A DNA stretch of 64,000 bases from UBA6168 sp041163745 (GTDB lineage Bacteria > Bacteroidota > Bacteroidia > Chitinophagales > Saprospiraceae): positions 62,001-126,000 of the forward strand of contig JBEAQU010000071.1 of NCBI GenBank assembly GCA_041163745.1, written 5' to 3'. Of the stretch, positions 55,501-63,774 are shown in pieces (within the stretch, counting starts at the first letter, position 1; every line of letters starts with the position of its first letter). A program made the translations under genes and the position numbers. The notes beneath the pieces are model-generated. The model did no database searches, was not told the DNA's origin, and saw only the letters and a program-made list of their open reading frames with translations.

Positions 55501-56546
55501 GGCGTGAAGATTTTCACCGTCGTGCTGTTGCAGTTGTCGCTTACGGTTGCCGGCTGCAGGAATCCCTGGGAGCTGCACACTTGCGGATGCTGGGCGTTGT
55601 ACGTTACGTTCACCGTGTAAGGTGCGATGGAAACCACCGGCGGGGTCGTGTCCATCACCTTGATGACCTGTACATTGTCTTCGCCACCGACACCTGTGGT
55701 GACAACCGTACCGGTACACCAGTCGAGGACCGTCCAGGTACGGATGATCTTGAAGGTCGTTCCGCAGGACGGAACCACTTCGTCGTGGCTGGATTGCTGA
55801 TAGTTGCAGAAGGTGTAGGCGATGTTCGCGACGATGCCGGAACCGTTTGTCGTGGGATCCACCACGGACGGGTTGGCATTGTACTGGTCGCAAGTCCAAA
55901 TCAGGTCGTTCGGGAAATCGACTTCCGCCGGACGCTCCACATAAATGGTCTTGGTACAGGCTGCGGAGGTGTTTCCATAATCGTCATAGGCGATGTAGGA
56001 ACGCTCGATGGTCAGGTAACCGTTCGAGCACAGGTCGTTCGTGTTGATCGTCTCGTTGGTCAACTGAACGGTCGGCGTGGCGTCGCAGTTGTCCACTGCG
56101 GTGGCTGCACCGATGGCATTGACGTTGGCGATACAGCTGACAGTGACATCCGAACAGGTGATGACTGGCGGAAGCTTATCTTCCATCGTCATGTTACCCC
56201 AGCAGGAGTTACCTGTGCTCAGGTTCATCACCTTGACAGACAGCAGCGCGCCAAAGTGCTGGTAGGAGTTTGTCAACGTCACCTGGTTGATACCGGTGGC
56301 GATGATCGACAATCCCTTCTTGACAGTGATTTCGTAGTCCACACCTGCAAGCGGATTGCCTTCGAGAATCATGTCAGCATCGATGATGGCCTGACAAGCA
56401 TTGGGCGTCGGGTCCACCGACACCTGTACCTGGTTGTTGCACACCATTGGTTGCGCAACCGCACTGACGACGCCCCCGACAAGCAGGAACAAGGTCAGGA
56501 ATGCCCCATGGAACGCTGGCATTTTTGTAAAATTCGTTCTGATCAT
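52542..56546 (-). CDS. HYR-repeat, dockerin-like and cohesin-like T9SS protein
   Basis: A 1,334-residue exported protein. The ATG at 56546 gives signal peptide MIRTNFTKMPAFHGAFLTLFLL...AQ. Residues about 100-960 are HYR-like and related Ig-type repeats rich in Cys and Asp/Asn (DKLPPVITCSDVTVSC, VDGTAPVAICDEV, SDKLSPVLVSCPANQ). A small carboxypeptidase-regulatory-like domain (VTVTMSGQSSGSVLTGANGTF) precedes a dockerin-like pair at 989-1048: DDNPLNGVTTFDLVLISKHIL and DANKSNSITTFDLVEIRKLIL, each with Asp1, Asn3 and Asp12 of the EF-hand loop. A cohesin-like domain follows (about 1130-1240, EQVTVTFNAADLDIAGYQFTMNF). The final 85 residues (LYQNTPNPFKGET ... GVLYYTLKTAS) are a type A sorting tail. 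Having both module types in one chain is notable. Domains by eye. Confidence 0.88.
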   Translation of the reverse strand: MIRTNFTKMPAFHGAFLTLFLLVGGVVSAVAQPMVCNNQVQVSVDPTPNACQAIIDADMILEGNPLAGVDYEITVKKGLSIIATGINQVTLTNSYQHFGALLSVKVMNLSTGNSCWGNMTMEDKLPPVITCSDVTVSCIANVNAIGAATAVDNCDATPTVQLTNETINTNDLCSNGYLTIERSYIAYDDYGNTSAACTKTIYVERPAEVDFPNDLIWTCDQYNANPSVVDPTTNGSGIVANIAYTFCNYQQSSHDEVVPSCGTTFKIIRTWTVLDWCTGTVVTTGVGGEDNVQVIKVMDTTPPVVSIAPYTVNVTYNAQHPQVCSSQGFLQPATVSDNCNSTTVKIFTPVGEAVYMSGGNGSAGGFIPAPGLPIGTHTITYVATDACNNQTSQAVQITVVDGTAPVAICDEVTDVNLSSDGYATVYAATFDDGSYDNCCLDHFEVRRMTDPCDDGHNDLTFGPSVKFCCNDVNTITSVVFRVVDCHGATNECMVEVHVSDKLSPVLVSCPANQRITCDFYADNLETSFQGLSGADINAALTAAGFGSASFYDNCEAIVTGNANINIDQCLEGTISRSWSAKDPSNNASTQNCNQTIFIDHVSDWVIEFPADLTVNCGSSVPEFGEPEIFGETCELVGVSYNDVVFNVVPDACYKIQRTWTVINWCVVGSEIDQEVVESTESAMNLDLDGDGDKDTRTFRDSWTVTSKPGAAQATQSTNPDTDTDSDPWDGYITYNQVIKVNDTVDPVFTNGCSIPDVCIEDNTCGGTVLLPSPEVSECSPNVTLTARVKIGGVWLNGFGPYLNVAPGTYEVLYNAKDNCNNQKDCSSTITVKDCKKPTPYCKNGLVIEIMQTGMISVNAADFNAGSFDNCTAQGQLQLSLSANTANTSATFTCDELGVNTIQLWVTDAAGNQDYCETFIEVQDNMNACGGNPLVAVGGSIADESNSSVSNVTVTMSGQSSGSVLTGANGTFNFASIPAGSDITVAPQKDDNPLNGVTTFDLVLISKHILGTQQLDSPYKIIAADANKSNSITTFDLVEIRKLILQIIPDFTNNTSWRFVNKDFMFPNQSNPFATQFPEVVNMNDVNASVLNADFVAIKIGDVNGSASTNFASNDERNATGAFTMTAEDRLVQKGEQVTVTFNAADLDIAGYQFTMNFDMNALELVELLPGLANVENFGFTLVDKGAITASWNGDAAASEQFSLVFRAKENGQLSKLLSVNSRFTTAEAYRANGDLLDVELSFNSNAANAFALYQNTPNPFKGETVIGFNLPEAGNAMISIADVSGKVLTIMERDFAKGYNEVRINSNDLPAQGVLYYTLKTASETATKKMIIVE

Positions 56547-56836
56547 GGATAATAATTTGTTATAAATAAAAAGGATACAACGAACCGCCAACAGGATGAA
56601 ACCATCCTCCCCGCGATTATATCTTAGTCAAGGGTGTAAGTTTTGCTACCAGTCACGCAATGAACTCTGATTACTACCAAGTTTGTGCCAGCACAGCACA
56701 AACGGTCTACTTTTGGAAAAAAACTACAAAATGGGAAATTGCTGTCGGGAGATAGGAGTCCGGTGGCTGAGGACCGGGTACGACGAGCAGTTGGGACAGG
56801 AATCCGTTTTTGTAGTTCATGGGAATTTACTTGTTG

Positions 56837-56844
56837 CAAATTTA
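56837..56844 (-). promoter_or_regulatory. TAnnTTTG -7 element (minus strand)
   Basis: Reads TAAATTTG on the minus strand, matching the consensus. It lies in the 383-base gap 56547-56929, which holds no gene, and would give the HYR/dockerin protein mRNA a leader of about 285 bases. No well-spaced TTTG is visible. Confidence 0.5.
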
Positions 56845-56929
56845 GTGTTTTGTTCTGTACTGTGAAAGTAAAGCGCCAAATAAAAATATTTGGGCAGGAC
56901 GGGTTCCGTAGGACCAACTGCCATGATGT

Positions 56930-57607
56930 TCACAGAAGATGGTAGTCATATGCCATTTTGATCAGGCTGACCGAATTGCTGACACCGGTCTTGCGCATGA
57001 TATTCTTCCGATGCACGCTAGCCGTTTGTTCGCTGATGAACAAAGTTGCGGCGATTTCCTTGTTCGACATGGCCTTTCCGATGAGTTTGAGAACCTCCAG
57101 CTCCCGTTTTGTCACTGCATACTGCCTGACGAAACGGTCTTCGTAAGAAAGGTTCATGCTACCGGTGATGGTCGTATTCCGGTCGGTCGGCTGATAGGTC
57201 GTGGCCGACAGGCCGCTGCCCAGATAGGTGTTTCCAAGCCAGATGGTTTCCATCGCCTCCTCGAGTTCGTCCGGACCTGCTTGTTTGAGCATATATCCGT
57301 CGGTCCCCGTCCGGAAAGCCCGCTGTACCAATTTGGGTTCCGCAACCATCCCGAGCAGGAGTATACGGCCGGAAAAGCCAGTTTCCCGCAGCCTTGCGAT
57401 GACAGCGATTCCGTCGGCATCCGCCAGGTGCAGGTCCAGCAGCAACAACTGCACCTGCAACCCGCCTTCCATACGAACAAACAGCTCCGACGCCGTCCGA
57501 GCCTCCCCATGCACCTGACCGGGAAATTTTTCCATGCGGGCAATGACGGACTTGAGCCCTTCCAGGTAGATGGGTTGGCTGTCCGCGATGAATATATGTC
57601 TTGTCAT
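56930..57607 (-). CDS. NarL/LuxR-type response regulator
   Basis: A 225-residue two-component regulator. The receiver domain (about 1-125) has the phospho-acceptor Asp58 in VQLLLLDLHLADADG; the acidic pair normally near residues 8-10 is reduced to ADS. A C-terminal LuxR-type HTH lies at about 158-222 (TKRELEVLKLIGKAMSNKEIAATLFISEQTASVHRKN). The start at 57607 is the first Met giving a proper receiver fold. No histidine kinase gene is adjacent. It lies just upstream of the surface-protein block on the same strand and could regulate it; that link is only positional. Confidence 0.92.
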   Translation of the reverse strand: MTRHIFIADSQPIYLEGLKSVIARMEKFPGQVHGEARTASELFVRMEGGLQVQLLLLDLHLADADGIAVIARLRETGFSGRILLLGMVAEPKLVQRAFRTGTDGYMLKQAGPDELEEAMETIWLGNTYLGSGLSATTYQPTDRNTTITGSMNLSYEDRFVRQYAVTKRELEVLKLIGKAMSNKEIAATLFISEQTASVHRKNIMRKTGVSNSVSLIKMAYDYHLL

Positions 57608-58129
57608 GCAAGTCGTTTTGTCGGCAGCATCCTGGGAATTCCGGACCACACTCGCGCAGCGGATCCTTCGTCCGGGCCATGACAGGCACGCTTCCCAGCT
57701 GCATCGTCCGCCGGAACCTTCCCAGCGGAATACCGCTGGCCGTGTAGGGTTTCCGCGGCGCGTTTCCCCGCTGGTCAACAGCGGTCGTTCACCTTTTACC
57801 CGGACAACGGACTATGGGAACTCAACGCATATCAATCATTCCAAAAACTATTCCGTAAGGAAAGGGCGGCCCACGGGGCTCCGCCACGGGACAACTGGAA
57901 ATCGCCGGGCACAACGGAGTACATTCCCCATCCGCTGCATGTTCAGCAAATTTTCCACAGTTGGTACGAAGTATGTGAAATGCGAGAAGAGATGACTGGC
58001 ATGTGCATGGAACCTATTCCACATTGCAGGCGGAACGGGCCGTATCCTGCGACACGACCACCTCGTCGATCAAAGCGTCGGACAAACCCGTTGCTGCTCA
58101 GAAAAAAAGACTGGAGGCAGGAACAAAGA
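57608..58129. other. 522-base gap with palindromes before the regulator gene
   Basis: No gene recognised. CCAGCGG-AATA-CCGCTGG at 57722-57739 is a perfect 18-base palindrome; a second copy of its core, CCGCTG-GTCAA-CAGCGG, is at 57768-57784. They lie 115-180 bases before the response regulator ATG and could be operator sites. The remainder shows no promoter match. Confidence 0.45.
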
Positions 58130-59125
58130 TCAAATCAGGTGGGGAGCCTGTACAATTTGGTCCCGTGTGAAGGACCGTACGGCATAATTGAAACCAGATT
58201 GGATACTGCAACCGCCGATCCTCCCTTGTTTGTCAAGGGCAATGAAGCCGACTTGCAAACCTGACACATCCTGCTCCCTGGCGATGATCCTGCGAATCGC
58301 CTCCTCGCAGGCCTCCTGGGGAGATTGGCCCTGCCGCATCAGCTCGACAATCAGGAAGCTGCCCAGGGAACGGAGCACCACTTCGCCCAGCCCGGTGGCG
58401 GTGGCGGCTCCCACCATGTTGTCCACATATAGACCCGCCCCGATGATGGGGGAATCCCCTACCCTCCCCCGCATTTTGTATGCCAGCCCGCTGGTCGTGC
58501 AACATCCGGACAGGTTCCCTTCCTTGTCCAAAGCAATCATTCCGATGGTATCGTGCAGCTCCGCATTGATCTTCGGTGCATACCGGGCGTCTTCCTTCCA
58601 TTTCTCCCAATCCTGCCTCGATTGCTCCGTCAGCAAATCCACCGGTTCGAACCCTTCCGACAGCGCGAACATCCTGGCTCCTTCGCCCACCAGCATGACA
58701 TGCGGTGTTTTTTCCATCACCGCCCTGGCAACGGAAACCGGATGGAGGATATCCTCCAATGCACTGACGGACCCCGCACGGCCCTTTTCATCCATGATGC
58801 AGGCGTCAAGGGTCACCCTCCCTTCCCGGTCGGGTAGTCCGCCGATACCGACCGATTGGTTGGACGCATCCTCCTCCACCAGACGGACACCTTGTTCCAC
58901 AGCGTCCAGCGCCCGCCCGCCGGTACCGAGCACCTGCCAGGCCGACGCGTTCGCCTCCCTACCGAAATCCCAGGTAGAGAGAACCAAGGGCCTTTCCCCC
59001 GCAACAGCCCCAACGGTTCCGGACTGCTGCTGATTACGGCATGCGGAGAACAGCGATGCGCCTCCGATTCCCGCCAACGATCCGACGGTCATTCCTCTTC
59101 GAATGAAGGCTCTTCTTTTCAACAT
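58130..59125 (-). CDS. glycosylasparaginase/isoaspartyl peptidase-like Ntn hydrolase
   Basis: A 331-residue protein of the N-terminal nucleophile asparaginase family, which cleaves N4-(beta-GlcNAc)-Asn or isoaspartyl bonds after self-processing. The cut site and nucleophile Thr193 are in NAELHDTIGMIALD. SGCCTTSGLAYKMRGRVGDSPIIGAGLYVDN follows, the substrate-loop region with TTSG and GRVGDSPIIGAG. The N-terminus has a twin-arginine-like stretch and a hydrophobic segment (RRAFIRRGMTVGSLAGIGGASLFSAC), so it is probably exported by Tat and possibly lipidated at Cys29. A member of the GlcNAc-Asn type is favoured by the TWDFG start. The gene is divergent from the LpxL-like gene across a shared promoter region. 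Confidence 0.92.
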   Translation of the reverse strand: MLKRRAFIRRGMTVGSLAGIGGASLFSACRNQQQSGTVGAVAGERPLVLSTWDFGREANASAWQVLGTGGRALDAVEQGVRLVEEDASNQSVGIGGLPDREGRVTLDACIMDEKGRAGSVSALEDILHPVSVARAVMEKTPHVMLVGEGARMFALSEGFEPVDLLTEQSRQDWEKWKEDARYAPKINAELHDTIGMIALDKEGNLSGCCTTSGLAYKMRGRVGDSPIIGAGLYVDNMVGAATATGLGEVVLRSLGSFLIVELMRQGQSPQEACEEAIRRIIAREQDVSGLQVGFIALDKQGRIGGCSIQSGFNYAVRSFTRDQIVQAPHLI

Positions 59126-59216
59126 ATGCGCGGCTTGAGTGGTCGGGTAAGGGAAGTCGACGGATAGGTGCCGCCAGGTAATCTGCACCGAACAATATAA
59201 TCCGGAATTCCCTGCT

Positions 59217-59234
59217 TATCTTTGGGCAAAGATA
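59217..59234. promoter_or_regulatory. back-to-back divergent -7 elements
   Basis: TATCTTTG (59217-59224, plus strand) and CAAAGATA (59227-59234, TATCTTTG on the minus strand) form an exact palindrome separated by GG. The first faces the LpxL-like gene and the second the asparaginase-like gene. Both match TAnnTTTG. Confidence 0.6.
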
Positions 59235-59340
59235 TCACGGCGGCCTTACAAACCAAACTTTATTCGTCGATAAGCACCCCGGGGAACGGCACAGGAACGG
59301 ATGCCGGCTCCGGCGACCGTGCATACGCCGGCTGTCACCT

Positions 59341-60243
59341 ATGAATTCGCCCATGCTTGCCTACTTGTCCGTGCGATGCCTGACCGGCTTCCTCCGTTTC
59401 GTACCCTTGCGGGTCTTGCACGCGACGGTGTCTCCCCTGTTGAGATTCCTGTTGCAGCTGGTCTTCCGTTACCGCCTTCGAACCGTCCGCAACAACCTTC
59501 GACTGGCCTTCCCTACGGAAGATGCCTATTGCGAACAACAGACCGGGAAATATTACCATCACCTGGCAGACCTCCTTGTGGAAACAATCAAAGGGCTCAG
59601 CATGTCGCAGGAAGAACTTTCGGCCAGGTTTCGCTACCTGAACGCGGACATATTCGACCCCTACTATGAACAAGGAAGGGACATCTTGCTGCTCGGGGCA
59701 CACTTGTCGAATTGGGAATGGGGCGTGGCCACCTTTCCAACAGCCGTCCGGCACCAGGTGACTGGTATTTACAAACCTTTGCGAAACCAACGACTGAACG
59801 TATTCCTCCTTGCCCGCCGCTGCCGTTGGGGGCTTCGGTTGCTGCCTTTGGCACAAGCCGGACGCGCCATGGCGGGCGGAAGGGACCGGCCTGGTATATT
59901 GGTACTGATTGCCGACCAGCGTCCGGCCCGGGCCGACCATGCCGTTCAAGTGGAATTTTTCGGACGGAAGACTCCTTTTCACCGCGGACCGGAAAAGCTG
60001 GCCCGACGTTTCGACCTCCCCGTTTTCACTTTCACCGTTGAACGCAACGCTCGCGGTATGTATGAAGTCCGCTTCCGGCTGCTGGCCGAAAATTCAAGGG
60101 AACTGCCGGACGGCGGGCTCGTTCGAAAATATGCCACCCGGCTGGAGGCTGACATCCGGCGGCAACCGGAAGCTTGGCTGTGGTCCCATCGGCGCTGGAA
60201 AAGATCCCCTTCCGACGGGAATCCGCCGGAAGGCCCTCAATGA
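59341..60243 (+). CDS. LpxL/HtrB-type lysophospholipid acyltransferase
   Basis: A 300-residue membrane-associated acyltransferase that adds a secondary acyl chain to lipid A or a related lipid from acyl-ACP. The catalytic H-x4-D/E motif is HLSNWE (His121, Glu126) in LLGAHLSNWEWG, and ADQRPARADH plus FFGRKTPFHRGPEKLAR are the conserved substrate segments. A hydrophobic N-terminus anchors it to the inner membrane. The family typically has 290-320 residues. Together with kdsB and the PagL-like gene it supports LPS-type lipid A; an ornithine or other aminolipid acyltransferase remains possible. Confidence 0.9.
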   Translation: MNSPMLAYLSVRCLTGFLRFVPLRVLHATVSPLLRFLLQLVFRYRLRTVRNNLRLAFPTEDAYCEQQTGKYYHHLADLLVETIKGLSMSQEELSARFRYLNADIFDPYYEQGRDILLLGAHLSNWEWGVATFPTAVRHQVTGIYKPLRNQRLNVFLLARRCRWGLRLLPLAQAGRAMAGGRDRPGILVLIADQRPARADHAVQVEFFGRKTPFHRGPEKLARRFDLPVFTFTVERNARGMYEVRFRLLAENSRELPDGGLVRKYATRLEADIRRQPEAWLWSHRRWKRSPSDGNPPEGPQ

Positions 60244-60282
60244 GCAACGGCCAACACCAACCCCGTCCCCCCGATCAACCGC

Positions 60283-61587
60283 TCAGGGTTTGCCGAGCAA
60301 CCGGAACATGTTTTTCTTGTAAGCCTCCACCCCTGGCTGATCGAAAGGATTCACCCCCAGCAGATAGCCGCTTACGGCACAGGACAATTCGAAGAAATAG
60401 AATAGATATCCGACGTGATGGGGCGTCGCTTCCGGCAATGTGATCTTCAGATTGGGCACACCTCCTGCGACGTGGGCTTGCATTGTTCCTTCCGCCGCCT
60501 TCTTGTTGATATGGTCGAAGGTCTTGCCCGCCAGATAATTCAGTCCGTCCAGGTTACCCTCCTCGAAGTCGACGACCACATCCAGTATCGGCGTCCTGAT
60601 TTCCAGCAGGGTCTCGAAGAGATGACGACGGCCGTCCTGAATATACTGGCCGAGGGAATGCAGGTCTGTGGTAAGGTCGGCACTGGCGGGGAAGATACCT
60701 TTGCCATCCTTTCCTTCGCTCTCCCCGAACAGTTGTTTCCACCATTCCGCCATGAAATGGAGGGATGGTTCGTAGTTCACCAACAGCTCCACCAATTTGC
60801 CTTTTCGGTACAGAATGTTGCGTAGGGCAGCATACTGGTAGCAGGGGTTTTCACCGAAAGGAAGCTGAAAATCCTGTCGGGCGGCCGCGGCACCTGACAG
60901 CAGCGCCTGCACATCGACGCCGGCCACGGCGATGGGTAGCAAACCGACCGCCGTCAGGACGGAGAAACGACCCCCGACGTCATCCGGCACAACAAAAGTC
61001 TCGTATCCCTCCTGTTCGGCAAGTTGCTTCAGCGCTCCTTTCTCGCGGTCGGTTGTTGCATATATGCGTTCCCTGGCACCTGATTTCCCATACCGTTCCT
61101 CCAAGAGACGGCGGAACACCCGGAATGCCAGCGCGGGTTCCGTGGTGGTTCCCGATTTGGAGATGACATTGACGGAAAAATCCCGGTCCCCGATGACCTC
61201 CACCAACTGGCGAAGGTAGGAACCGGAAATATTGGTACCGGCGAAGTAGATGGCCGGGGTCCGGCGTCGGTCCGCGGGGAGTTCGTTGTGGAAAGGGTGA
61301 CCCAAGGCTTCGATGGCGGCCTTTGCGCCCAGGTAAGATCCCCCGATGCCGATGACGACCAATACGGAGGACTGTCGTCGGATCCGTTCGGCGGCGGCGG
61401 ACAGCCGAAGGCGTTCTTCCCTGTCGAATTCCACCGGCAGGTCAAGCCAGCCGAGGAAGGTGTTGCCCGGACCTTTGCGGTCGTAAAGCAGTCGGGCTGC
61501 GGCTTCCGTCGCATCGGAAAGGTATCCTAGCTCCGCTTCCGATACAAATTCGAGGGCCGCCTGATAATCCAATGTCAGTTTTTCCAT
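60283..61587 (-). CDS. pgi: glucose-6-phosphate isomerase
   Basis: A 434-residue cytosolic enzyme interconverting glucose-6-phosphate and fructose-6-phosphate in glycolysis. Motifs: GIGGSYLGAKAAIE (sugar-phosphate loop), SKSGTTTEPALAFR, and the C-terminal His/Lys region VGYLFYFFE and NPFDQPGVEAYKKNMF. The length of about 435 matches the shorter bacterial type (about 440-450) rather than the 550-residue E. coli form. The ATG at 61587 gives the conserved N-terminus. It is convergent with the LpxL-type gene (40-base gap) and divergent from yraN. Confidence 0.96.
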   Translation of the reverse strand: MEKLTLDYQAALEFVSEAELGYLSDATEAAARLLYDRKGPGNTFLGWLDLPVEFDREERLRLSAAAERIRRQSSVLVVIGIGGSYLGAKAAIEALGHPFHNELPADRRRTPAIYFAGTNISGSYLRQLVEVIGDRDFSVNVISKSGTTTEPALAFRVFRRLLEERYGKSGARERIYATTDREKGALKQLAEQEGYETFVVPDDVGGRFSVLTAVGLLPIAVAGVDVQALLSGAAAARQDFQLPFGENPCYQYAALRNILYRKGKLVELLVNYEPSLHFMAEWWKQLFGESEGKDGKGIFPASADLTTDLHSLGQYIQDGRRHLFETLLEIRTPILDVVVDFEEGNLDGLNYLAGKTFDHINKKAAEGTMQAHVAGGVPNLKITLPEATPHHVGYLFYFFELSCAVSGYLLGVNPFDQPGVEAYKKNMFRLLGKP

Positions 61588-61703
61588 ATTTCGTTTATCT
61601 TGGTGATAGCGATTTGTTCTTTCCTGTCCGGCGGCATTCATTGGGATCATGCCGGATGAGAACCGCCACTGGGCAGCGTAGGAAGCGCAAATTTCGTCAA
61701 TTT

Positions 61704-62075
61704 ATGGCAAAACATAACGAGCTTGGGAAAAGAGGGGAAGAAATTGCCACGGCCTGGCTGCGGGAGAAAGGACTGGATATACTGGCGGTGAACTGGCGGC
61801 ACCGGCGGTACGAACTGGATATCGTGGCCAAAGACCGGGACACGATGGTCTTCGTGGAGGTCAAGACCAGAAGCACGACATATTTCGGTCCCCCCGAAAT
61901 TTTTGTGGACCAAAGGAAGACGAACCGTATCCTGCAGGCGGCGAAAGCATATCTGGAGAGAACCGGGCATGAATGGGCTGTCCGGTTCGATGTCATGGCC
62001 ATCCTGTTTCTGACGGAAGACCGGTATACCGTCCGCCATCTGGAGGATGCTTTTTTCCCAGGATTGGACCCTTGA
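61704..62075 (+). CDS. yraN: YraN/UPF0102-family endonuclease-like protein
   Basis: A 123-residue protein of the YraN family with a restriction-endonuclease-like fold. The N-terminus NELGKRGEEIATAWLREKG and the core RRYELDIVAKDRDTMVFVEVKTR show the E-x-D/E-x-K active-site pattern (Glu, Asp, Glu-Val-Lys). Members may resolve branched DNA or act in transformation, but the role is not settled. The start is taken at 61704; the frame before it is not conserved. Divergent from pgi with about 115 bases between. Confidence 0.93.
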   Translation: MAKHNELGKRGEEIATAWLREKGLDILAVNWRHRRYELDIVAKDRDTMVFVEVKTRSTTYFGPPEIFVDQRKTNRILQAAKAYLERTGHEWAVRFDVMAILFLTEDRYTVRHLEDAFFPGLDP

Positions 62076-62106
62076 CCCGCGGAGATGACGACCACGCACA
62101 TGCTGG

Positions 62107-63774
62107 TCAGAACAAACCGGATATCTGTCCCTCCTCATCGATATCGATCTGGGTGGCGGATGGTATTTCAGGCAAGCCTGGCATCCGAAGGATTTCACCA
62201 GTGACCGGGATGACGAATTCCGCGCCGGCGGCGATTTCGATTTCCCGGACTGTCAATCGGAATCCGGTGGGTCGTCCGATTTTCAGAGGGTCGTCGGAGA
62301 GGGATTTCTGCGTCTTGGCTATGCAGACGCCCACATTGTCCAGGCCGAGGCGTTTGATCCTGCGCAGGTGGAGACGGGCGGCAGGTGCATAATCGACACC
62401 ATCGGCCCCATAGATGCGGGTGGCGATGGTTTCGATCTTTTTTTCCGTTGTCCAGGCCCAATCATACAGCGGCGAGAACGTGGCCTGCCGCGATGCGGTG
62501 GTCTCGACCACGGCACGGGCCAGGTCCAATGCGCCCGCACCGCCCTGGCCCCAAACATCCGCCACGACGGCCTGGAAGCCAAGTGATTCGCAATGTTCGA
62601 CGATGCAGGCGATTTCCGCAGGACTGTCCTGGCGAAACCGGTTGATCGCTACCACGGCAGGCACCCCGAACAGCCGGGTGTTCTCGAGGTGTTTCTCCAG
62701 ATTGGGCAATCCGCGCCGCACCGCCTCCGGCTGCGCTTCCCCGAGGGATGCCAGCGGTGCTCCCCCATGGTATTTCAATGCGCGGACAGTCGCCACGAGC
62801 ACGATGGCATCCGGATGCAAACCCGCCTGCCTGCATTTGATGTCCATGAACTTTTCCGCCCCCAGGTCGGATCCGAACCCGGCCTCCGTCACCACCCAAT
62901 CCGCCAGCGACATGCCGGTCTTCGTTGCGATGACGGAGTTGGTACCTTGGGCGATGTTGGCGAAAGGTCCCCCATGGATGATCGCGGGGTATCCCTCCAG
63001 TGTCTGTACGAGATTGGGTTGGATGGCGTCCTTGAGCAAGGCTGCCATGGCCCCCTGGGCATGAAGGTCTCGGGCATACACCGGTTCGCGGTCGTGGTTG
63101 AAGCCGACGAGGATATTGCCGAGTCGCCGCTTGAGGTCGGTCCTGTTTTCCGCCAGACAAAGGACGGCCATGACTTCGGAGGCGACCGCGATATCAAAGC
63201 CGCTTTCCCGCGGCACACCGTTGCCGGTTCCTCCCAGCCCGATGATGACATGACGTAACGCCCGGTCGTTCATGTCCATCACCCGTTTGAAAAGAATTTG
63301 CCGGGGATCCAGTCCCAGGCTGCCTTTTCGGTGGAACAAATTGTTGTCGATAAGCGCAGCAAGCAGGTTGTGGGCCTTCTCCACCGCCGGGAGGTCCCCG
63401 GTGAAATGCAGGTTGATGTCTTCCATCGGCAGCACCTGGGCGTACCCGCCACCGGTGGCGCCGCCCTTCATTCCGAAGACAGGTCCCAAGGAAGGTTCCC
63501 GCAGCACCACACAGGTCTTACAACCGATCCGATTGAGACCTTGGGACAGGCCGATGCTCATGGTGGTCTTCCCTTCCCCTGCCGGAGTGGGTGAGATGGC
63601 CGTCACCAAAACCAGCCGTGCTTTTCGGACGGCTTCCTCGTCCATGAGGTGCAAAGGCAGTTTCGCCTTGTATCGCCCGTACGGCTGCCAGTCGTCCGAA
63701 CAAATACCCAGGTCGGATGCTATGTCTTGTATGGGTTTCATCTTCACCTTGCGGGCGATATCCAAATCTGTCAT
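62107..63774 (-). CDS. fhs: formate-tetrahydrofolate ligase
   Basis: A 555-residue ligase making 10-formyl-THF from formate, THF and ATP. The ATP loop TPAGEGKTT lies at residues 63-71; LREPSLGPVFGMKGGATGGG, DINLHFTGD and FANIAQGTNSVIATK are family signatures, and IGLGG and the C-terminal FVIPVTGEILRMPGLP follow. It supplies one-carbon units for purine and formyl-Met synthesis. Normal length. The ATG at 63774 begins the conserved N-terminus; the upstream frame is not conserved. After it only 226 noncoding bases remain to the window edge, with nothing recognisable. Confidence 0.96.
   Translation of the reverse strand: MTDLDIARKVKMKPIQDIASDLGICSDDWQPYGRYKAKLPLHLMDEEAVRKARLVLVTAISPTPAGEGKTTMSIGLSQGLNRIGCKTCVVLREPSLGPVFGMKGGATGGGYAQVLPMEDINLHFTGDLPAVEKAHNLLAALIDNNLFHRKGSLGLDPRQILFKRVMDMNDRALRHVIIGLGGTGNGVPRESGFDIAVASEVMAVLCLAENRTDLKRRLGNILVGFNHDREPVYARDLHAQGAMAALLKDAIQPNLVQTLEGYPAIIHGGPFANIAQGTNSVIATKTGMSLADWVVTEAGFGSDLGAEKFMDIKCRQAGLHPDAIVLVATVRALKYHGGAPLASLGEAQPEAVRRGLPNLEKHLENTRLFGVPAVVAINRFRQDSPAEIACIVEHCESLGFQAVVADVWGQGGAGALDLARAVVETTASRQATFSPLYDWAWTTEKKIETIATRIYGADGVDYAPAARLHLRRIKRLGLDNVGVCIAKTQKSLSDDPLKIGRPTGFRLTVREIEIAAGAEFVIPVTGEILRMPGLPEIPSATQIDIDEEGQISGLF

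Noticed and set aside
53139..56552. 1,137-codon open frame antisense to the HYR/dockerin gene
   Set aside because: No domains or signal sequence; it is a composition shadow of the clear minus-strand gene.
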